Assembly (NCBI GenBank): GCA_030272155.1
Contig: CP126195.1
Coordinates: forward strand, 6,183,001-6,247,000
Origin: Tetradesmus obliquus
Lineage: Eukaryota; Chlorophyta; Chlorophyceae; Sphaeropleales; Scenedesmaceae
Direction of reading: 5' to 3'
Length of the DNA stretch: 64,000 nt
The notes beneath the pieces were generated by a model. That model had not been told where the DNA came from. It saw nothing but the letters and a program-made list of their open reading frames with translations, and did no database searches. This document shows, piece after piece, positions 12,839 through 21,800 of the stretch; the first letter of the stretch is position 1, and each line of letters opens with the position of its first letter. A program made the position numbers and the translations under genes.

Positions 12839-15800
12839 GCTGCCGCCCGCTCAGGCTGTGGCAGACGCGCGAGGTGCTGCACCAGTGCCTCATCAACCCG
12901 CAGCTCAGCGTGAGGCAGGCGCTGCTGGACACAGACAGCTACCTGGACGTGCAGGTGGGCAAATGGCACAGCTGAAACTCTGTAAGCTTACACAGACAGC
13001 TACCTGGACGTGCAGGTGCATGTGTGGGAGGGGGCAGGGAGCGGGGATGCCACATGCCAGGCAACACATGTGGTGTGAAGAGGCATGGTGCGGGCATGAT
13101 CGCAAGGATGGCACGCAGTCAGTGCATCAGCACTGGCAGCGTTGCAGCCATGCACATGCCAGTTTGGTGCAGCGGATGCCTGTGCTACCATTGCACACAC
13201 GCAACAGATGCGTGCGCGGTTTGCCACCCGGAGACACGCCTGTGCTGGGGTCGCAGTGTCTGCTGTGCTTGTTACTAGCACATGTCACAATGTTACACTG
13301 GTTACATTGTCATGCTGCCGTGCCTGCAGGAGCTGTTTGAGCCGCTGCACCTGATGTACACCAGCCTGCTGTCGACTGGCGATGAGAGCACCGCCAACCA
13401 CAAGCTGCTGGACACGCTGCGCCAGGTGGGGACTGGCTGGCAATTGCAAACACTGTTGGCACAGTGGCCCTCAGGGCGCCACTGCTGCGAGCTGTGCGCT
13501 TTAAACACGTGCCTGAGTAACGCGCAGCAGCCGATGACACTCGATCGTAGGGTTTTGGATGGGCAGAGGCTGATGCGCAATTGCTTCCTGGGCGCCGCTG
13601 TTGCGGAGCTGTGCGCTGCATATACAAAGACAGTGCCAAACAGCACTCTGCTGTGAAAACACGCCTGATTATTGTCTCCCTGCCGCCCTTTGTGCTGAGT
13701 GCTTGTTTGTGACGCGCTGCTGCTGTGCTTTGCCCGTGTTTCTGCTGCTGCCGTTGCCGCTGCTGCTGTGCAGGTGCAGACGTTTGGGCTGTCTCTGATG
13801 AAGCTGGACATCCGCCAGGAGTCCACGCGCCACGCAGAGGTAAGCGGCATGGAAGTGGGGATAACAGGACTCGCCTTCCCCTTTCAAAAGGACGATATTA
13901 CAGTGACAGCACAGTTACGCACCTTCAAGCAATGCTGGACCAGCAGAAACCGCCCAGAGTCTTCTGATGCTTTTGTTTGATGTGCATACCTCCTGCTGCA
14001 AACATACACACAAACTAAGCCCTTTTCATGTCAACATGCAGGTGATTGACGCCATCATGCGCCACCTGGAGCTGGGCAGCTTCCTGACCTCATGGATATC
14101 GCGTCAACATCAGCACATAACTGCCATTGCGGCTGCCCTGTTTCTTGCACCCTGCAGGTGACCGACGCCATCACGCGCAACCTGCAGCTGCTGCACACTT
14201 GACATTCATGAGCACCTCGTGAACATGCATGTGCATGCGCTGCGGCTTGCATGTGCCCTGCAGGTGATTTACGCCATCACGCGCCACCTGGGGCTGAGCA
14301 GCTTCCTGGCCTCATAAGCACGCCTGCTCCTTTCTAAACATGCGCGCTTGCCTGTAGCTGCTTCTATTACTTGTTCCTGCTCCTCACGAAACATAAACAT
14401 GCACAAACTCGCACTTTCTATGCTATCACACAGGTGATTGACGCCATCACGCGTCACCTGGAGCTGGGCTCCTTCCTGGCCTGGCCCGAGGAGCAGCGCA
14501 CGTCATGGCTGCTGGGGGAGCTGGCTGGCAGGCGCCCGCTGTTCCCGCCAGGGATTGAGCTCAGCCCTGATGAGGCGGAGGTGGTCACCACCTTCAGGTG
14601 GGGTTTGGCTTCTGGCCTCAAGGGTTCAGAGGTGCTGTGATTGCGCATTGGCTAGCAGGGTGTGGCTGCTGTTCCCGCCAGGCATAGAGCTGTGAGCCCA
14701 GATGATACGGAGGTGGTCACCCCCTTCAGGTGGGGTTTGGGGGTTATGAAGCACAGCGGTTTAACTATGCTTGCAGGACGCTGCTGTACACAGCTGCTGT
14801 ACATGATCAGCTGCTACGCCCGCTGCTCATACAAAACAAGTGCATAGGAGGCTGTACGTTGCTGCTTTCTGACCACACGTACATGCTGCTTGCCCGCCCC
14901 GCAGGACGCTGGCGGAGCTGCCCACGGACTCGCTGCACAGTTACATATCAACATGACGCTGTGTACACCAGTTCTTGATTACCTTGCGTCTGATCGACCT
15001 GACACGGGGTGATGTGTTGCTGCTGCCTTGCAGGACGCTTGCGGAGCTGCCCACGGACTCGCTGCACAGCTACATCATCAGCATGACGCGCACCGCCAGC
15101 GACGTGCTGGGCGTGGTGCTGCTGATGCGCGAGTGTGGCATGACAGAGCTGCTCAAGGGTGCGCTGCGAGGGTTTGAATTGTTGAGGGTTCAGGGTTTTG
15201 GTGTTCACTGGGTTGTGGGGGTTCAGGGCGCTGCCTTATGGGCAGATGCTGTGGTGCTGGATGACTTTGTTGCTTGTCCTTGAGGGTTTGACACCTGTCT
15301 TCTGCATCCCCTGTCCATGGCTTGCTCGTTGCTGCAACATTATTGGCCCCTAGTTCAAAAAGCCAGTGCATCTGAACAACAGCAGTGCCACCCCAGGCTG
15401 CTGCCTGCCTCGTGATCTGTGACTCATGTCGCCTCACTTCTCTGTGTATTCCTGCAGTGGCGCCTCTCTTCTAGACTGGACGACCTGCACAACGCCCTAC
15501 ATGATGAAAGATGACTGACACTGCCTCATGCCTTCCTCTGTCCTGCAGTGGCTCCCCTGTTTGAGACGCTTGATGACCTGCACAACGCGCCCGGCACCAT
15601 CCAGACGCTGCTGGGCAGCGAGTGGTACAAGGGCCACATCAGCGAGCACCACGACGGCGTGCAGGAGTGCATGATCGGTGAGTGGCGGGCTGCAGCAGTG
15701 CGTGGTGGGTGAGTGGCGGGCTGCAGGAGTGCATGATTGGTGATTGGTGGGCTGCAGGAGTGCATGAACAATGATTGGCGGGCTGCAGGAGTGCATGATC

Positions 15801-18800
15801 GGTGAGTGGCGGGCTGCAGCAGTGCATGATGACGGCAAGAACGTGCACCCTCACACAATTGCGGCGCATTGCAAACCCGACTCGTACCTACGGTGCCTGT
15901 AACACATCTTTCTGCACGCTTCCACCGCGGCCCACAGGCTACTCCGACTCGGGCAAGGACGCGGGCCGCATGTATGCCGCCCCTGCTTGCAACGCTCTTC
16001 GCTGTGCTGCTACTCTTGCTGCGATGTAACTGTGCAGCCCTGCTGCCACCCCTCCGCTGTGTTGCACCCTCCGGCAGGGAGCGCCTTGGGCCCCACATTT
16101 GCCTACCAGCTGCCATTTTGCTGTGTTTCGCTGTGCACTCAATGCTGCCCGTGACTGCGCCGCACTCTGCAGGCTACTCCGACTCGGGCAAGGACGCGGG
16201 CCGCATGGCAGCCGCCTGGGCGCTGTTTGAGACGCAGGAGCGCATCGTGGCGGTGGCTGAGCAGCACGGCGTGCGCCTCATCCTGTTCCACGGCCGCGGC
16301 GGCAGCGTGGGGCGCGGCGGCGGGCCCACACACATGGCGATCAGGTCGCAGCCGCCGGCAACCATCAAGGTGGGTTTAGGGTTGATGTGATGCAGCAGGG
16401 CTGCGGCTGCTGCTGTTGGCGCCGTTGTCCTTATGTGCTCGTGTCTGTGCTTGTGCAGTGCTGTTTCTGTCTGCCTTAGCACCTGATATGCTGTCGTGGC
16501 TGCATGCGCCTGCAACGCTGCTGTCAGCAGCTCTGCCTCTCGTCATGTGTCTCTCTGCCTCTCACACAAACCTCGCAGGGAAAGCTGTTGTGAAAATCCA
16601 GGGCAGCACTTTCTGTCCTTCCCTCTCTCTTCCACTTTCTCACTCTCTTTTATTCCTTCCTCCTTCACAAACACAAACCCCGCAGGGCAAGCTGCGCGTG
16701 CCATCCAGGGCAGCACTCTATGTCCTTCTGTATCTTCCTTTCTCAATCTCTTTCCGCCGTTCCTTCCTGTTCCTGGCGCAAACACAAACCCTGCAGGGCA
16801 AGCTGCGTGTGACCATCCAGGGCAAAACCATTTGCATCTGCGTTTTCTCTCTTCCTTCTTCTCTTTCACTCACACGCTTCTTGATACCTTCTCCCCTCGC
16901 CCCGCAGGGCAAGCTGCGCGTGACCATCCAGGGCGAGACCATCGAGCAGCAGTTTGGCGAGCGCGAGGTGTGCTTCCGCACGCTGGACCTGTACACCAGC
17001 GCAGTGCTGGAGGCCTGCCTGGACCCGCCCAGCGCAGCACTGCCGGAGTGGCGGGAGCTCATGAACCAGCTCAGCGAGACATCCTGCAAGGTGCGGATGC
17101 TGCTACAGATGTTTGTTGCAGTGTTTCTTGTTGCGGCTATGCTTGTGGCGGCTAAGGTGGCTGCAGCGGCATGCGTCGGGCGGTGCAGGATGGTTTGTGC
17201 CTTCGCCTCACTCATTCTACCCCTCTCCTCACGCTTTTTCGCCCGCAGGTGTACCGCAGCTACGTGTTCCAGCGCCCGGAGTGCCTAGAGTACTTAAACC
17301 TGGCCTCACACTTCCTCTCAAGGCAAGTCGCCTCTCACACTTCATGTCACACTTCCTCTGCCTTGTCTCACATTATCCCTTCCCGTAGGTGTACCGCAGC
17401 TACGTGTTTCAGCGCCTCGAGTGCCTGGAGTATTTCAACCTGGCCTCACACCTCCTCTCAAGGCAAGCCGCGTCTCACACTTCATCTCACACTTCCTCTG
17501 CCTTGTCTCACACTTTCCCTCCCCGGCAGGTGTGCCGCAGCTATGTCTTCCAGCGGCCCGAGTTCCTGGAGTACTTCAACCTGGCCTCACACTTTCTCTT
17601 CCTCCGCCTCACCCTTTCTAACCTTCTCTCTCACTCTTTTTCTCCCGCAGGTGTACCGCAGCTACGTGTTCCAGCGCCCCGAGTTCCTGGAGTACTTCAA
17701 CCTGGCCTCACACTTTCCTTTTTCTCTCTTCTCACTCTTTTTCCCTTTTCCCTCGCTCTTTTCCCTCACTCTTTTTTGTCCCGCAGGTGTACCGCAGCTA
17801 CGTGTTCCAGCGGCCCGAGTTCCTGGAGTACTTCAACCTGGCCACGCCCGTGGGGGAGCTGGGCCGGCTCAACATTGGCAGCCGGCCTGCCAGCCGCAAG
17901 CAGACCAGCGGCATCGAGGGCCTGCGCGCCATCCCGTGGGTGTTTGCGTGGACGCAGACGCGCTTCCACCTGCCGGTGAGTTCAGTGGTTGCATGGATGA
18001 TCTGTTGGTTGCATCGCTAGCTATTTGGGTTGTAGAAGCTTTAAATGTTGGCGCACCAAAATTCCCTGGGTGTTTGCGTGGCCGCAGACGCGCTTCCACC
18101 TGCCGGTGAGGAGTTAACTCATGCTGGCTGGCTTGACTGATTGACTGGTTGGTTGCTGGTAGGATGGGTGCGTGATGGCCGGCACGCCATCCCCTGGGTC
18201 TTTGCACAGACGCAGACGCGCTTCCACCTGCCGGTGAATTCAGTGGTTGCATGGATGATCTGTTGGTTGCATCGCTAGCTATTTGGGTTATGGAAGCTTT
18301 GAATGGTTGGCGCGCCATCCCCTGGGTGTTTGCGTGGACGCAGACGCGCTTCCACCTGCCGGTGAGTTCAGTGGTTGCATGGATGTCTGTTGGTTGCATC
18401 GCTAGCTATTTGGGTTGTAGAAGCTTCAAATGGTTGGCGCGCCATCCCCTGGGTGTTTGCATGGCCGCAGACGCGCTTCCACCTGCCGGTGAGGAGTTAT
18501 ACATGCTGGCTGGCTTGACTGATTGACTGGTTGGTTGCTGGTTTGATGGGTTTGTGATGGGCTGCGCGCCATCCCCTGGGTCTTCGTATGGAAGCAGACG
18601 CGCTTCCACCTTCCGGTGAGAAACGAGTTGTGCTGGCTGGCTTGATTGATTGATTGATTGACTGGTTGGTCGCTGGTTTGATGGGTGTGTGGTGGGCTGC
18701 GTGCCATTCCCTGGGTCTTCGTGTGGAAGCAGACGGCGCTTCCACCTGCCGGAGAGAAATCAGTTATGCTGGCTGGCTTGACTGGTTGGCTGGTTGTTTG

Positions 18801-21800
18801 ATGGCTTGTTGCTGTGTGTTGGGCTTCGCGCCATCCCCTGGGTCTTCGAGTGGATGCAGACGCGCTTCCACCTGCCGGTGAGAAATCATGCATGCTGGCT
18901 GGCGTGTGACTGGATGACTGGATGGTTGCTGTGTGTTGGGTGTGGGTGTGTGATGGGCGGCGCGCCATATCTTGGGTCTTTGCGTGGACGCAGACGCGCT
19001 TCCACCTGCCGATAAGTTGTTGGATGGCTTGATCGGTTGGTGTGTTGGATGGTTGGATGATTGTAGGGTGGAATGGTTGACGCAGACGCGCTTCCACCTT
19101 CCGGTGAGAAATCAGTTATGCTGGCTGGCTTGACTGATTGACTGGCTGGTTGGTTGCTGTTTTGATGGGTGTGTGATGGGCGGCGCGCCATCCCCTGGGT
19201 GTTTGCGTGGACGCAGATGCGCTTCCACCTGCCGGGAGCTGCATTGATGGCTGAAATAAGGTTTGAACAGTGGACTGAATGGATGATTGCATGATTTGAC
19301 CGCTGGATGATTGGTGTACAGAGATGACTGGATGGTCAATCGCACATGCGTGTACACATCTTCATAAGAAATAGCCACATATCTCTGCTTGCAACCACAA
19401 CTGCAGCTGTGGCTGGGCATTGGTGACGCGCTGGCCGAGGCGGTGGAGCAGGGCAAGCTGCCGCTGCTGCAGGCCATGCAACCGCAAAGTAACATCCCCC
19501 TGTGCCGCCGCATTTGCAACTGCTGCAGGTTTGACTGGGCATCCTCGACGCGCTGGCTGAGGCGAATGGAGCAGGGCAAGCTGCCGCTGCTGCAGGCCAT
19601 GCAACTGCAACATAACCACATGTTTGCCTGTTCCACTGCAACTGCCGCAGGTGTGGCTGGGCATTGGTGACGCGTTGGCTGAGGCGGTGGAGCATGACAA
19701 GCTGCCGCTGCTGCAGGCCATGCTACTGCAACATCACCATCTCGCTACTCTATCTGCAACTGCTGCAGGTGTGGCTGGGCATCGGTGACGCGCTGGCTGA
19801 GGCAGTGGAGCAGGGCAAGCTGCCGCTGCTGCAGGCCATGTATGATGAGTGGCCCTTCTTCAGGGGGCTGCTGGACCTGGTGGAGATGGTCATGGCCAAG
19901 GCAGACCCCAAAGTCACATCCATGTATGATGCAAAGCTGGTGCGGCCGGAGCTGCAGGTGAGGCACGCCGGTTGCTTGTGTGTTGGGTTTTTCTTGGCTG
20001 TTGTTGTGTGTTCACTAGTACGCCTTGAGCTGCAAGTGGCGCCTGTTTGACAATTGTGTTGGCAACCGGGGGCTGCTGGACCTGGTGGAGATGGTCATGG
20101 CCAAAGCAGACCCCAAGGTCACATCCATGTATGATGCAAAGCTCGTGCGGCCGGAGCTGCAGGTGAGGAATGCTGGTTGCTTGAATTGGGTTCGTGGTTT
20201 CTTTCACAGCTTGATTCCTGCTGGTGAGACCTTTTGGGGTTGCAGGCTTTGCGGTTTTGTTGGCAGTGGGGTCTCCTGGACCTGGTGGAGATGGTTATGG
20301 CCAAGGCTGACCCCAAAGTCACATCCATGTATGATGCGAAATTGGTGCGGCCGGAGCTGCAGGTGAGGTGCTTACATGTTGGGATTGGTGTTTCTTTAAC
20401 GCAGGTGGGGCCATGTTTGAGTAGCAGGCTCTGTTTATTTCTTGACAGTTGGGGTTGCTGGACCTGGTGGAGATGGTCATGGCCAAGGCAGACCCAAAGT
20501 CACGTCCATGTATGATGCGAAATTGGTGCGGCCAGAGCTGCAGGTGAGGCCCTTGTTGTTGGTACCTTTGTTTGTTGCACTTTGTGCAGGTCAACTGTGT
20601 GGCGGCCCATCTGGGGTGGCAAATCATGAAATGGTTTTGTGTCCTGAATCTTCTTTGGCAGTGGGCGCTGCTGGGCCTGTTGGAGATGGTCACGTCCAAG
20701 GCAGACCCCACAGTCACAGCCATTTGATCAGCTGTGCGCCAAGCTTGGTGTCTGTCTCACGCCTCAACAGATGCACACTCACACCACGGCTGTGCTGCCT
20801 TAGCTAGTACGTGCAGGCACTGGATGACGAGCTGCGCGCCAAGTGTGGTGCCGCCAAGGCGGGCGTTTTGTCTGTGTCATGCCTTAGTACGTGCACACGT
20901 CTGCTGCTGCCTTTTGCTGCTGCCCTCCCTTGTGTTCCATGTTCTTTTGCTTGCAAGCGCTTGGTGGCGAGCTGCGCGCCAAGTCTGGCGCCACCATCAA
21001 CATGCATACACATGTGTAAATGGCTGCTGCGCTGCCTCATCTTCTGTTCGCAGGCTTTGGGCGATGAGCTGCGCGCCAAGTTTGGTGCCACCAAGGCGCA
21101 GGTGTTGTCTGTCTCATATGCTGATTTGCACACTCATTCAACTGCTGTGCTTCGTCTGCCTTGTATCCGCAGGCTTTGGGCGATGAGCTGCGCGCCAAGT
21201 TTGGTGCCACCAAGGCGCAGGTGTTGTCTGTCTCAAGCCCCAACAAATGCACACACACGGCCGCTGCGCTGCCTAATCTACTATGTGATCTCTGTCCCAT
21301 CTCCTGCTTGCAGGCGCTGGGTGACGAGCTGCGCGCCAAGTTTGGTGCCACCAAGGCGCAGGTGCTGGCCATTGTGAGGCAGGACGAGCTGCTGGAGGAC
21401 CCCAGCAATGGCGCCAGCCCAGAGCTTGACGAGAAGATCAGGCTGCGCGCACCCTATGTTGCACCGCTGAACGTGCTGCAGGTTAGTTTGGCTTTTGAAT
21501 TCGATGTAAGAGGTTTAAGCATGTCATCGGCTCTGCATGCCCCTTTGCGCCGTTTTTTAAAGCGCTGCAAGTTTTTGTGGCTTTTGAGTTGGTTGAAGAA
21601 TATGTTTGCAAGCAGCGGGGCTGCTGGAGGACCCCAGCAATGGCGCAAGCCCAGAGCTCGATGAGAAGATCAGGCTGCGTGCATCCTATGTTGCACCGCT
21701 GAACGTGCTGCAGGTTGGTGCTGCTAGTCCTGTTTGTCTTATAGAAAGCAGAATATCCGGCTCTGCATTTCCCTTGTTGCGTCGTGTAATGCGGTGCAGT

